A stretch of 64,000 nucleotides of DNA from Cepaea nemoralis (lineage: Eukaryota > Mollusca > Gastropoda > Stylommatophora > Helicidae), in NCBI GenBank assembly GCA_014155875.1, contig JACEFZ010015010.1, positions 276,501 to 340,500 on the forward strand. Reading direction: 5' to 3'. The notes below the pieces were generated by a model. That model saw nothing but the letters and a program-made list of their open reading frames with translations, did not search any database and was not told the origin of the DNA. Shown in pieces: positions 25,401 through 31,300 of this stretch. Position 1 is the first letter of the stretch; every line of letters begins with the position of its first letter. Position numbers and translations under genes: made by a program.

Positions 25401-27470
25401 AGGTTTCACCCCTTCACTGCTCAAAACATGGATAACAGAATGCTGCTCTTTTTTGGTGCATGTCAAAAGTGGGGTGGCCATCTTTAAATTGTCCTTATGA
25501 TGTCACTGTTCATCTGCACTGTGATGCCATATGCTTAACACTCTTGACATCCTTAACAACAAAATTGACAGATTACATGTTAATGGCATGGTTATTGTAA
25601 TTTCTATCACACTTTTGTTTTAATTTGAAGTCCCCTCATATTTCAACTCATTCAGACCCACACATTGTGACCACTTATCTGAACTGTTAACCCCTTCTGC
25701 CCTATGTTTTAACTTGTTCAGACTCGTACACATATTACGCACACTCTTTACTGGTTACTGTCTGAACTTGCTTGAAGTCCTGTCCTATATTTCAATTTAT
25801 CGACTCTGACATAATATTTCTGACATTCTTTATCAGTTACTGTCTGAATTGTTACTTTAACTTCATTTGTCCCCTAGCTTTATTGTTTGAACTCGTTCAC
25901 ACCAGTAGTTGATAAACACATGCATATATTACTATGTGGCACTGGGCCAATGCGGGAAGCCCAGGATTTGCCGGATCAATAACAGCACCTGATTACATGA
26001 AATCCTTCAGATAGAACCCAGAATTATGCAAAAGTCAACTACTGGTACAGAAAGAGTTTAGAGTTAAATGATGTATTTACTCTAGTTTGATGTACTGTTC
26101 TTGTTCCTCCATGTTTATGCTAACTTTATTATTTAGTGTTCTTGTTGTTCTTCATTGGTTTTCACAGCTGACATTTTTGCTGCCTAAATCTCACTAGAAA
26201 TGGTTTGTAAGGATACCTCCATAAATGCTTAAATTTTCTCCCATAGATGACACAAGAGAGATCTCAGCACAGTGCTTTAACTCCGTAGTCTATAGGATAG
26301 GATATCAACCAGCCATCCTTTATTAAATAATGACATTTGACTTTGACATGAGCAGAAAGATGCCACAGTGAAAGATGGTCCTATGGCAGATACAGCCATT
26401 AAGGTGTGAAGTATTAGGCTATTATTACACATTCTACACCACAGCATGAGGAGACCAGCTCTCTCCCTCACTGTGTTTCTACCCAGACAATTCTGAAAAT
26501 GATCAGGTGCCTAGTGTACAAAGCTAGGTCAGCCCCAGAGCTGTACTCGTCAGAAGAAAGCATCACTAGGGGCTGAACCTGGACCCCTGTCTTGTTTAAG
26601 CGGGTGCACTAACCATGATGCTAGCTCAGCTCTTTGGCACATTATGTGTGTGATGTAATATTTGTATGCTAATGCTGTAATTTTTATGTTACATACGTCA
26701 AGTGGAAAATTCTAACACAGATGAAACTGTACTACTATCTTGGGACAGTAATAACACATGATGGAAGAGGGATTTTAGAGATCAGAGCAAGAATTGCCAT
26801 GACAAAAGTAGGCTTTAGCAAGATGGAAAACATAGCAATAAAAAGCTGTCAATTACATTGAGAAAACAGAGTTAGAGTGTTGTATACAACCTATACAGTT
26901 GTATGCATGTGAAATATGTGCAATAAGCAACCTGAGAAACGTCTACTGGTGGTGGAAATATGGTTTCTGAGGACAATACAAACTTGGAAGGACTGGAATA
27001 GGCATACATTAATTATACAGTCAAGAATTTTGTAATGTTATGAAGAGAAATATATTGGAAAACATGATGGGAAAAGAGCAACTAGGAGATAAATTTCTGA
27101 ATGGCTTGACCAAATGACATGATCATGACAAGAACTCAAACCTAACCCAAGACTAACGATCGTATGAGATGGCCAACTATGACCGCTCATGTTTATAGGT
27201 AAGGCACTCAATGGCGCACATGTGTTTTAATACAGACACACTTAATTCACCAATCTGTAAGCAAATCTTAATTTTTATTTTGATACCTTTCTCTCAAACC
27301 AGGATGAAGAAGAAGATTATTCTGAAGTGATGGATGATGCAGACTTTCTCCAAAATGTGTTACAAAGCCTCCCTGGTGTTGACCCCAACAGCGAGGTCAT
27401 CCAGAACGCAATGCGAAGTCTAGCCGATTCAAAAAAGGATAGTAAGAAGGATGAAAAAAGACAAAAGTGA
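641..27470 (+). CDS. Rpn10: 26S proteasome ubiquitin receptor Rpn10/PSMD4 (partial, 9 exons)
   Basis: Rpn10 is a subunit of the 19S regulatory particle: its VWA domain docks it to the particle and its ubiquitin-interacting motifs (UIMs) capture polyubiquitinated substrates. Exons: 641-752, 2521-2607, 6172-6240, 8966-9027, 14260-14413, 15814-15913, 19955-20116, 24912-24976, 27303-27470. All joins keep frame and use GT-AG sites, giving 325 codons plus TGA. Recognisable blocks are [54 protein letters not shown] (UIM1 start), [15 protein letters not shown] (UIM2) and [14 protein letters not shown]. The lysine-rich C-terminus is typical. About 57 N-terminal residues lie upstream of the window. Splice sites are clean and no coding lesion is visible, so the gene looks functional despite transposons in nearly every intron. 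Confidence 0.95.
753..1539 (+). repeat. Rpn10 intron with short degenerate repeats
   Basis: Contains a two-copy direct repeat around AAGATGCTGAAGTGGACAAG (about 838-915). At about 1094-1250 there is a degenerate series of ~36-bp units sharing TCAAATCATGTGTTGAAAC. No coding potential is supported. Confidence 0.5.
1540..1895 (+). mobile_element. LINE 3' relic (RT C-terminal region)
   Basis: Frames here read [15 protein letters not shown], then [14 protein letters not shown] and [15 protein letters not shown]. These match the C-terminal 'connection' segment of RTE/Jockey-like LINE polyproteins, ending in the family's 'HVMRREKLE' block. Stops and frameshifts make it non-functional. Related relics lie at 9420-9945, 26700-27170, 46975-47245 and 62975-63320. 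Confidence 0.7.
1896..2520 (+). other. Rpn10 intron with a TA/GT microsatellite
   Basis: Unremarkable intronic DNA apart from a TA run passing into GT and GGGT repeats at about 2409-2450. Ends in CTATTTTTCAG, a strong acceptor. Confidence 0.6.
2521..2607 (+). CDS. Rpn10: Rpn10 exon (VWA domain)
   Basis: 29 codons, phase 0 at both ends, from [12 protein letters not shown] through [11 protein letters not shown]. Acceptor TTTTTCAG, donor GTAATG. Continues directly from RVAH of the previous exon. Confidence 0.96.
2751..2992 (+). mobile_element. tRNA-derived SINE, family S1, head type 1
   Basis: The 5' head has the promoter-like block GCGTTCGAATTC (B-box-like). The body contains AGAAAGCAATGGCAAACTAC and GATGCTGGTGTTGAC-like text, and ends in an ACA-rich tail (AACAACAACAAC). 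The same body recurs at 3196, 34455/43670, 44708, 46655, 53262/53592 and 60058. Confidence 0.8.
3065..4278. repeat. ~42-bp minisatellite, interrupted by a SINE
   Basis: Roughly two dozen degenerate units of about 42-43 bp built on CATTGGTACTAGAGATTTTTATG with alternating GGGGTCACCCAAG and TTGTCCCCCAG variants. Small open frames across it are repeats, not genes. A SINE splits it at 3196-3435. Confidence 0.9.
3196..3435 (+). mobile_element. tRNA-derived SINE, family S1, head type 2
   Basis: The head has an A-box-like TGGCTTAGAGGTTATG and a B box GGTTCGAATCGC (3275-3286). The body is shared with the 2751 copy but the head differs. It ends in an A-rich tail. A direct repeat ACTCCAAMCC flanks it (3187-3195 and 3436-3445), so it inserted into the ~42-bp minisatellite. 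Confidence 0.88.
4279..4591 (+). other. Rpn10 intron, nothing recognised
   Basis: Purine-rich intronic DNA leading into the poly-G tract. No coding or repeat family identified. Confidence 0.5.
4592..4768. repeat. ~175-bp poly-G tract with sparse T interruptions
   Basis: Nearly pure G broken by a handful of T bases and a terminal GGGGTGGGGGAGGG. The glycine open frames across it are artefacts of composition. Such a tract is prone to assembly error, so its length is uncertain. Confidence 0.9.
4769..5167 (+). other. Rpn10 intron, pyrimidine-rich, nothing recognised
   Basis: T/C-rich intronic DNA with open frames of 79-119 codons. They lack any family signature and I do not call them genes. Confidence 0.5.
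5168..5648. repeat. ~68-bp minisatellite
   Basis: About seven imperfect units containing TCCTGTAGAATCTTCTATAC, CACTTCTTCTTGTTGTGTTC and ATATGTAGATTCTTGTCATTG. Length variants arise from internal deletions. Confidence 0.9.
5672..5925 (+). mobile_element. tRNA-derived SINE, family S2
   Basis: The head resembles a tRNA: A-box-like TGGCCAAATGGATAAGAG, followed by GCTGATGCCAAG and a degraded B box. The body has ACTAAAATGTTGACTTCTCG and a GGGACACTGGTAATA block. Inverted copies with the same body lie at 49355-49622 and 53300-53590. Confidence 0.8.
6172..6240 (+). CDS. Rpn10: Rpn10 exon (VWA domain)
   Basis: 23 codons, [16 protein letters not shown] through NFGEE, both ends phase 0. Acceptor TTTATTTCAG, donor GTAAAT. 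This is the most conserved block of the VWA domain. Confidence 0.96.
6562..7257. mobile_element. piggyBac-like non-autonomous element (MITE)
   Basis: A 696-bp element with TTAA at both ends (6558-6561, 7258-7261). The terminal inverted repeats begin CCCTTTACARGGCA and continue to GCGTCCGTT / GCTTGTCCGTT. TTAA targets with CCC-starting ends are characteristic of piggyBac. Inside, an ATG at about 6811 opens [13 protein letters not shown], an acidic start like those of piggyBac transposases, but stops follow quickly. It is best read as an internally deleted copy of an autonomous element. The flanks (about 6498-6545 and 7300-7340) also resemble each other, suggesting a duplicated target region. 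Confidence 0.88.
7262..8177 (+). repeat. Rpn10 intron with poly-C and TC/C tracts
   Basis: A 36-base C run lies at 7368-7403. A compound C/TC/C tract lies at 7731-7775. The remainder is AT-rich intronic sequence with no recognised element. Confidence 0.75.
8178..8365 (-). mobile_element. degraded SINE, family S1
   Basis: Inverted S1 body: TTTGCAGGACACAGTGATCAA, then CAGTAGTTTGCCATTACTTT, followed by head-like sequence with a decayed B box (GGGATTGAATGCCC). More diverged than the other copies. Confidence 0.6.
8488..8905. repeat. ~26-bp minisatellite
   Basis: About 16 units on CCAGCTCCACAGTGTGTTGTAGC with variable spacers. It lies just 5' of the next Rpn10 exon (8966). Open frames across it are repeats. 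Confidence 0.9.
8966..9027 (+). CDS. Rpn10: Rpn10 exon (VWA domain)
   Basis: Encodes [20 protein letters not shown] and ends with AG, the first two bases of a split serine codon. Acceptor TTTATTACAG, donor GTAATT. Joins in frame to the exon at 14260. Confidence 0.95.
9240..9415. repeat. degenerate ~75-bp tandem family, first block
   Basis: Units sharing AAGGTTCAACACCCTGG, GAGAAGAGAAAATATATAAA and GGAATTATATAA. Further blocks lie at 10205-10470, 10672-10700, 10925-10986 and 14036-14135. They form a dispersed degenerate minisatellite within this intron, into which the Kolobok-like element inserted. Confidence 0.7.
9420..9945 (+). mobile_element. LINE 3' relic with a fold-back inverted duplication
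   Basis: Reads [30 protein letters not shown], then [14 protein letters not shown] and [16 protein letters not shown] across frames. This is the RT thumb and C-terminal region of the same LINE family as 1540, 26700 and 46975. The 5' part (9431-9503) is an inverted copy of 9516-9587, separated by 12 bases. The combination is inactive. Confidence 0.75.
9961..10180 (-). mobile_element. LINE 3'-terminal relic (RNase H-type family)
   Basis: Closely similar to 44205-44392, where the same - strand sequence continues into an RNase H motif. The - strand encodes fragments around VVSRYTLRDLLR(R). Only the C-terminal piece and 3' end remain. Confidence 0.7.
10205..10470. repeat. degenerate ~75-bp tandem family, second block
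   Basis: Three to four units with GTTTAACACCCTGG, GAGAGGAGAAAATATATTC and ATGGAATTATATAA. Same family as 9240-9415. Confidence 0.7.
10471..10660 (+). mobile_element. possible tRNA-derived SINE
   Basis: The 5' part TTAGTGTAATGATTAAGACATT is A-box-like and GAGAGTTGGATGTCAG is a weak B-box candidate. A T/A-rich stretch ends it. No second copy was recognised, so the call is tentative. Confidence 0.35.
10991..14031 (-). mobile_element. Kolobok-like DNA transposon with Mutator-like transposase
   Basis: A 3041-bp element flanked by TTAA duplications (10987-10990, 14032-14035). Its ends are inverted repeats beginning GGCGATG and, after a variable gap, GTAAAAA. It carries one transposase gene on the - strand (11539-13510), broken by frameshifts. 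TTAA targets and GG-starting ends fit the Kolobok superfamily rather than plant-type Mutator, which makes 8-11 bp duplications. It inserted into a unit of the ~75-bp degenerate repeat, which resumes at 14036. The AT-rich ends (10991-11530 and 13511-14031) are non-coding. Confidence 0.85.
11539..13510 (-). pseudogene. Mutator-like (Kolobok-type) transposase, frameshifted
   Basis: Four overlapping frames read as one ancestral protein. 13510-13244: basic N-terminus [19 protein letters not shown]. 13305-12751: Cys-rich region (CPVC..., CSCC), probably a zinc-binding domain. 12772-11723: catalytic core of 349 aa. 11805 to about 11565: basic tail ending [11 protein letters not shown], as in full-length relatives. 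In the core I see D14 (SFDGTW), D115/D117 (SDGD), a C-x2-H motif at 141-144 (CINH) and E289 (NSNECLH); this fits a DDE transposase with the C/D(2)H signature of the MULE/hAT/Kolobok group. Frame changes fall near 13250-13300, 12755-12770 and 11740-11800. This copy should be inactive, though the core is uninterrupted and damage looks recent. Confidence 0.85.
14036..14259 (+). repeat. resumed ~75-bp repeat unit and intron 3' end
   Basis: GGAATTATATAAAAATGCTCTGGATAG and CTCCTGGATAGAAAAC continue the repeat interrupted by the Kolobok-like element. The intron ends in TGTTTCAACAG. Confidence 0.6.
14260..14413 (+). CDS. Rpn10: Rpn10 exon (end of VWA, start of UIM1)
   Basis: The first base completes a serine codon. 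Encodes [19 protein letters not shown] and [15 protein letters not shown]. The last residues begin UIM1, which continues in the next exon. Acceptor CAACAG, donor GTCAGT. Confidence 0.96.
14414..15555 (+). other. Rpn10 intron, nothing recognised
   Basis: AT-rich intronic DNA. Open frames of 65-113 codons on the + strand are rich in F/L/I and show no family motif. Confidence 0.55.
15556..15745 (+). mobile_element. tRNA-derived SINE, family S3
   Basis: GTTTAGCATGCTTACC with GTGTGTTTGAATCTCC forms a tRNA-like A/B box pair. The 3' part TTGACCACATCACCCATCGAG is shared, diverged, with 62565-62745 (CACCATCACCCGCTGAGTGCC). Confidence 0.65.
15814..15913 (+). CDS. Rpn10: Rpn10 exon (UIM1)
   Basis: [19 protein letters not shown] completes UIM1: with the previous exon it reads [15 protein letters not shown], the canonical hydrophobic-Ala-Ser helix. 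Followed by an Ala/Thr-rich linker. Ends with one base of a split codon. Acceptor TTGCACAG, donor GTAAAA. Confidence 0.96.
15914..16439 (+). other. Rpn10 intron, nothing recognised
   Basis: AT-rich intronic DNA up to the rDNA-like block. No gene or repeat identified. Confidence 0.5.
16440..16891 (+). other. possible 5' external transcribed spacer of rDNA
   Basis: Directly precedes a fragment that begins at the 5' terminus of 18S rRNA and is more GC-rich than its surroundings. Its position is where the 5' ETS would lie. I cannot confirm identity from sequence alone because ETS is poorly conserved. Confidence 0.4.
16892..17066 (+). pseudogene. 18S rRNA 5'-end fragment
   Basis: Starts at the normal 18S 5' end (CTGGTTGATCCTACCAGTAG) and includes TCTCAAAGATTAAGCCATGC, GCGAATGGCTCATTAAATCA, GGTTCCTTAGAT and AATTCTAGAGCTAATACATG. 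Point changes and small gaps relative to normal arthropod 18S, and loss after about 175 bases, show it is not a functional gene. It lies in an Rpn10 intron on the coding strand. Confidence 0.92.
17076..17120 (+). pseudogene. 28S rRNA 3'-region fragment
   Basis: GGATATGGCTGAATGCCTCTA and AGCCAAGTCCCAC resemble the 28S segment near its 3' end (GGATTATGACTGAACGCCTC in animals). It follows the 18S fragment within ~10 bases, so most of 18S, 5.8S and 28S is missing. Confidence 0.6.
17121..17860 (+). other. possible rDNA 3'/spacer remnant, then intron
   Basis: Begins with a GC-rich, self-complementary duplication of CTCTTGGAGGT (about 17150-17190). The first few hundred bases may be 28S 3' end and intergenic spacer continuing the rDNA fragment. 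The distal part is ordinary intron. Confidence 0.35.
17863..18150 (-). mobile_element. RTE-like LINE C-terminal fragment (inverted)
   Basis: Reads [20 protein letters not shown] and [20 protein letters not shown] on the - strand. This is the 'KWFGHVxRM' C-terminal block of RTE-like LINEs. It abuts a similar fragment in the opposite orientation (18187-18430), giving two back-to-back 3' ends. Confidence 0.7.
18187..18430 (+). mobile_element. RTE-like LINE C-terminal fragment
   Basis: Degenerate + strand version of the same block: text equivalent to [14 protein letters not shown] followed by [19 protein letters not shown]. Stops and frame changes are frequent. Confidence 0.6.
18490..19920 (+). 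mobile_element. RTE-like LINE, 5'-truncated and degenerate
   Basis: Covers the reverse transcriptase from a [18 protein letters not shown] block through [23 protein letters not shown] and onward. The tail is AGTGCCGCCCACCGGGTGCT, then a GAT/GATAAT microsatellite at about 19895-19915, matching the copy at window position 1. The 5' half has several stops and frameshifts. It sits immediately upstream of an Rpn10 exon (19955). Confidence 0.85.
18962..19600 (+). pseudogene. LINE reverse transcriptase fragment (palm/thumb)
   Basis: A 212-codon open stretch: [19 protein letters not shown] (motif B region), [10 protein letters not shown] (motif C, normally [FY]ADD; here the second Asp is Asn, so catalytically dead), [25 protein letters not shown] and [10 protein letters not shown] further piece at 19634-19819 ([18 protein letters not shown]) is the C-terminus after a stop. 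The start at 18962 is an internal Met, not a true start. Confidence 0.85.
19955..20116 (+). CDS. Rpn10: Rpn10 exon (UIM2)
   Basis: Encodes [18 protein letters not shown], a Pro/Ser linker, then [19 protein letters not shown], the second UIM. Phase 1 in, phase 1 out. Acceptor TTTACTTCAG, donor GTACAA. Confidence 0.96.
20330..21658 (-). pseudogene. LINE RNase H domain ORF
   Basis: RNase H in the later half: [20 protein letters not shown] (first Asp), [14 protein letters not shown] (Glu), [12 protein letters not shown] (Asp) and [18 protein letters not shown] (His/Asp), then a Cys/His motif [17 protein letters not shown] (C-x-C...H...C) typical of LINE C-termini. All catalytic residues are present. 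The first ~60 codons overlap the RT frame, and the natural join lies near 21500, so one frameshift separates the frames. Confidence 0.85.
21432..22919 (-). pseudogene. LINE reverse transcriptase ORF
   Basis: Complete RT core in 495 codons: [47 protein letters not shown] (motif A, Asp), [20 protein letters not shown] (motif B), [10 protein letters not shown] (motif C, both Asp intact) and [15 protein letters not shown] (thumb side). Its first codons ([11 protein letters not shown]) continue the endonuclease ORF after a frameshift at about 22907-22925. The RT is intact in itself but the polyprotein is not. Confidence 0.88.
22907..24133 (-). pseudogene. LINE AP-type endonuclease ORF
   Basis: 408 codons. 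[20 protein letters not shown] starts the endonuclease near residue 60. [41 protein letters not shown] and [11 protein letters not shown] are the expected Glu, Asp-Asn, Asp and Ser-Asp-His motifs. The Met at 24133 has an in-frame stop just upstream and is a plausible true start. The N-terminal ~55 residues are Gly/Pro-rich. Confidence 0.87.
24536..24911 (+). other. Rpn10 intron, nothing recognised
   Basis: AT-rich intronic DNA from the LINE target duplication to the acceptor TGTCACTGCAG. Confidence 0.6.
24912..24976 (+). CDS. Rpn10: Rpn10 exon (acidic linker)
   Basis: Encodes [21 protein letters not shown], the acidic linker between UIM2 and the C-terminal conserved block, including the PMETD segment seen in relatives. 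Acceptor CACTGCAG, donor GTATGA, phase 0 out. Confidence 0.95.
25130..25638 (-). mobile_element. internally deleted mariner-like element
   Basis: 509 bp between TA dinucleotides (25128-25129, 25639-25640). Ends: CAAGGGGGCTTCAAATGAAAA and, inverted, TGAGGGGACTTCAAATTAAAA. On the - strand, degraded text such as [12 protein letters not shown] and YESEVSK matches the N-terminal helix-turn-helix region of a mariner transposase; the DDE core is missing. A ~20-base T run lies at 25161-25180. Confidence 0.82.
25639..26494 (+). repeat. Rpn10 intron with ~3 degenerate ~85-bp units
   Basis: About 25640-25915 carries imperfect repeats with TATTTCAACTCATTCAGAC, TTACTGTCTGAACT and similar text. The rest is unremarkable intron. 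Confidence 0.5.
26495..26640 (-). mobile_element. tRNA-derived SINE head (reverse)
   Basis: On the - strand GAGCTAGCATCATGGTTAGT (A-box-like) and GTCCAGGTTCAGCCCC (B box) are spaced as in tRNA genes. No CCA-ready acceptor stem or full cloverleaf, so a SINE, not a tRNA gene. Confidence 0.6.
26700..27170 (+). mobile_element. LINE 3' relic (RT thumb and C-terminus)
   Basis: Starts [15 protein letters not shown], then [17 protein letters not shown], and decays through the same C-terminal region seen at 1540 and 9420. Multiple stops. Confidence 0.75.
27303..27470 (+). CDS. Rpn10: Rpn10 last exon (C-terminal block)
   Basis: [37 protein letters not shown], then a Lys-rich tail and TGA at 27468-27470. 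The FLQ-VL--LPGVDP block is diagnostic of Rpn10. Acceptor TTTCTCTCAAACCAG. Confidence 0.97.
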   Translation, partial: DEEEDYSEVMDDADFLQNVLQSLPGVDPNSEVIQNAMRSLADSKKDSKKDEKRQK

Positions 27471-27721
27471 GCCTGGCGATTTGGGACTATAAACAATGCT
27501 GTCTTGTTTTCAAGCAAATCTTGTGTAGATTTAACTCTTTTTACATGTCCTCCCGTTTCAAATTAGCATTTTATGTTTACTTGTAGCCAACATGCAGGAC
27601 CCACATTTACTGAACAAGAAATCATTCATTTGTTGTCTGTACTCTTCTGTTTAGTGGTTCCTTAATCTGTTTTATTTTGGCACGATCCACCATCCTTACT
27701 TGTTCTTAACACAACAACAAC

Positions 27722-27756
<35 letters not shown>

Positions 27757-27876
27757 AACCAAACCATTTACCTATGTCAAGTGAACTGAAAGTTATAATC
27801 TGATTCCAATGTATTCTCCTATCTTATAAATACATTACACATGTTTGAGTTGTGTTTGCGCATTTTAAAATGATTA

Positions 27877-27882
27877 AATAAA
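27877..27882 (+). terminator. poly(A) signal AATAAA, Rpn10 (proximal)
   Basis: AATAAA about 410 bases after the stop codon, in an AT-rich context. Confidence 0.6.
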
Positions 27883-27997
27883 ATTAGAAATGTTCATGCA
27901 GATGTGTTTAATAATCCAAATATGGTCTATTTGTGGCTAGAATTGCCATTCGTGTTTGGCGTCATGCTATATATAGATATGCAGTGACATGTTCTCA

Positions 27998-28003
27998 AAT
28001 AAA
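27998..28003 (+). terminator. poly(A) signal AATAAA, Rpn10 (distal)
   Basis: Second AATAAA about 530 bases after the stop, followed by T/GT-rich sequence (GGTTTATACATG ... TCTTGTTAATATTC). Confidence 0.6.
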
Positions 28004-28304
28004 GGTTTATACATGTCGCTTAAATGCGTCTTGTTAATATTCTTATCTTGAACGTGTGGGTTATGTCTGACTGCTGTGCACATCTTTTAGTGTCTAATTC
28101 TGTATACAGGGAATGCAGATAGCAAAACACAATCTTGTGGTGGCAGAAGTTGAGGCCTGGTATTTGAGAATTCTTGTAAAGATGAGGTGATCATCCACAC
28201 AGATGGGCCTGTTGTTCAACACTGAGGGTTTCATGCGCTTTTACGTCACAGGTCAGAGGAAGGGCTGAAGGAATATTGCTGGGCCTCCACCTTGACAACT
28301 AGTG

Positions 28305-31300
28305 GTCTGGCTATGTAACTAAAACAGTAGTCTGGCTTGGAGACAGACTTCCACCTTGACAACCAGTAGTCTGGCTAGGTCATCTCAGTAACTAAAACAG
28401 TAGCCTGGCTGGAGACAGACTTCCACCTTGACAACCAGTAGTCTGGCTAGGTCATCTCAGTAACTAAAACAGTAGCCTGGCTTGGAGAGAAGACTTCCAC
28501 CTTGACAACCAGTAGTCTGGCTATGTAACTAAAACAGTAGTCTGGCTGGAGACAGACTTCCACCTTGACAACCAGTAGTCTGATTATGTAACTAAAACAG
28601 TAGCCTGGCTGGAGGACTTCCACCTTGACAACCAGTAGTCTGGCTATGTAACTAAAACAGTAGCCTGGCTTGGAGACAAACTTCCACCTTGACAACCAGT
28701 AGTCTGGCTATGTAACTAAAACAGTAGCCTGGCTATGTAACTAAAACAGTAGCCTGGCTTGGAGACAAACTTCCACCTTGACAACCAGTAGTCTGGCTAT
28801 GTAACTAAAACAGTAGCCTGGCTTGGAGACAAACTTCCACCTTGACAACCAGTAGTCTGGCTATGTAACTAAAACAGTAGCCTGGCTGGAGGACTTCCAC
28901 CTTGACAACCAGTAGTCTGGCTATGTAACTAAAACAGTAGCCTGGCTTGGAGACAAACTTCCACCTTGACAACCAGTAGTCTGGCTATGTAACTAAAACA
29001 GTAGCCTGGCTGGAGGACTTCCACCTTGACAACCAGTAGTCTGGCTATGTAACTAAAACAGTAGTCTGGCTGGAGACAGACTTCCACCTTGACAACCAGT
29101 AGTCTGGCTATGTAACTAAAACAGTAGCCTGGCTGGAGGACTTCCACCTTGACAACCAGTAGTCTGGCTATGTAACTAAAACAGTAGTCTGGCTTGGAGA
29201 CAGACTTCCACCTTGACAACCAGTAGTCTGGCTAGGTCATCTCAGTAACTAAAACAGTAGTCTGGCTTGGAGACAGACTTCCACCTTGACAACCAATAGT
29301 CTGGCTATGTAACTAAAACAGTAGTCTGGCTGGAGACAGACTTCCACCTTGACAACTAGTAGTCTGGCTAGGTAACTAAAACAGTAGTCTGGCTGGAGAC
29401 AGACTTCCACCTTGACAAACAATAGTCTGGCTATGTAACTAAAACAGTAGCCTGGCTGGAGACAGACTTCCACCTTGACAACCAGTAGTCTGGCTAGGTC
29501 ATCTCAGTAACTAAAACAGTAGCCTGGCTTGGAGAGAAGACTTCCACCTTGACAACCAGTAGTCTGGCTATGTAACTAAAACAGTAGTCTGGCTGGAGAC
29601 AGACTTCCACCTTGACAACCAGTAGTCTGATTATGTAACTAAAACAGTAGTCTGGCTGGAGACAGACTTCCACCTTGACAATCAATAGTCTGGCTATGTA
29701 ACTAAAACAGTAGCCTGGCTGGAGACAGACTTCCACCTTGAAAACCAATAGTCTGGCTAGGTCATCTCAGTAACTAAAACAGTAATCTGGCTTGGAGACA
29801 GACTTCCACCTTGACAACCAATAGTCTGGCTATGTAACTAAAACAGTAGTCTGGCTGGAGACAGACTTCCACCTTGACAACCGATAGTCCTGGCTATGTA
29901 ACTAAAACAGTAGCCTGGCTGGAGACAGACTTCCACCTTGACAACCAGTAGTCTGGCTAGGTCATCTCAGTAACTAAAACAGTAGCCTGGCTTGGAGAGA
30001 AGACTTCCACCTTGACAACCAGTAGTCTGGCTATGTAACTAAAACAGTAGTCTGGCTGGAGACAGACTTCCACCTTGACAACCAGTAGTCTGATTATGTA
30101 ACTAAAACAGTAGTCTGGCTGGAGACAGACTTCCACCTTGACAACCAGTAGTCTGATTATGTAACTAAAACAGTAGTCCTGGCTGGAGACAGACTTCCAC
30201 CTTGACAATCAATAGTCTGGCTATGTAACTAAAACAGTAGCCTGGCTGGAGACAGACTTCCACCTTGAAAACCAATAGTCTGGCTAGGTCATCTCAGTAA
30301 CTAAAACAGTAATCTGGCTTGGAGACAGACTTCCACCTTGACAACCAATAGTCTGGCTATGTAACTAAAACAGTAGTCTGGCTGGAGACAGACTTCCACC
30401 TTGACAACCGATAGTCTGGCTATGTAACTAAAACAGTAGCCTGGCTGGAGACAGACTTCCACCTTGACAACCAGTAGTCTGGCTAGGTCATCTCAGTAAC
30501 TAAAACAGTAGCCTGGCTTGGAGAGAAGACTTCCACCTTGACAACCAGTAGTCTGGCTATGTAACTAAAACAGTAGTCTGGCTGGAGACAGACTTCCACC
30601 TTGACAACCAGTAGTCTGATTATGTAACTAAAACAGTAGCCTGGCTGGAGACAGACTTCCACCTTGACAACCAGTAGTCTGATTATGTAACTAAAACAGT
30701 AGTCTGGCTGGAGACAGACTTCCACCTTGACAACCAATAGTCTGGCTATGTAACTAAAACAGTAGTCTGGCTGGAGACAGACTTCCACCTTGACAACTAG
30801 TAGTCTGGCTATGTAACTAAAACAGTAGTCTGGCTGGAGACAGACTTCCACCTTGACAACTAGTAGTCTGGCTATGTAACTAAAACAGTAGTCTGGCTGG
30901 AGACAGACTTCCACCTTGACAACCAATAGTCTGGCTATGTAACTAAAACAGTAGTCTGGCTGGAGACAGACTTCCACCTTGACAACCGATAGTCTGGCTA
31001 TGTAACTAAAACAGTAGCCTGGCTGGAGACAGACTTCCACCTTGACAACCAGTAGTCTGGCTAGGTCATCTCAGTAACTAAAACAGTAGCCTGGCTTGGA
31101 GAGAAGACTTCCACCTTGACAACCAGTAGTCTGGCTATGTAACTAAAACAGTAGTCTGGCTGGAGACAGACTTCCACCTTGACAACCAGTAGTCTGATTA
31201 TGTAACTAAAACAGTAGTCTGGCTGGAGACAGACTTCCACCTTGACAATCAATAGTCTGGCTATGTAACTAAAACAGTAGCCTGGCTGGAGACAGACTTC

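Larger units (their letters stand above)
27471..28300 (+). other. Rpn10 3' UTR and downstream sequence
   Basis: 3' UTR with a 31-base C run at 27724-27754, which may be an assembly-unstable tract. Two AATAAA signals follow. Past about 28030 the sequence is intergenic and leads to the satellite. Confidence 0.7.
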
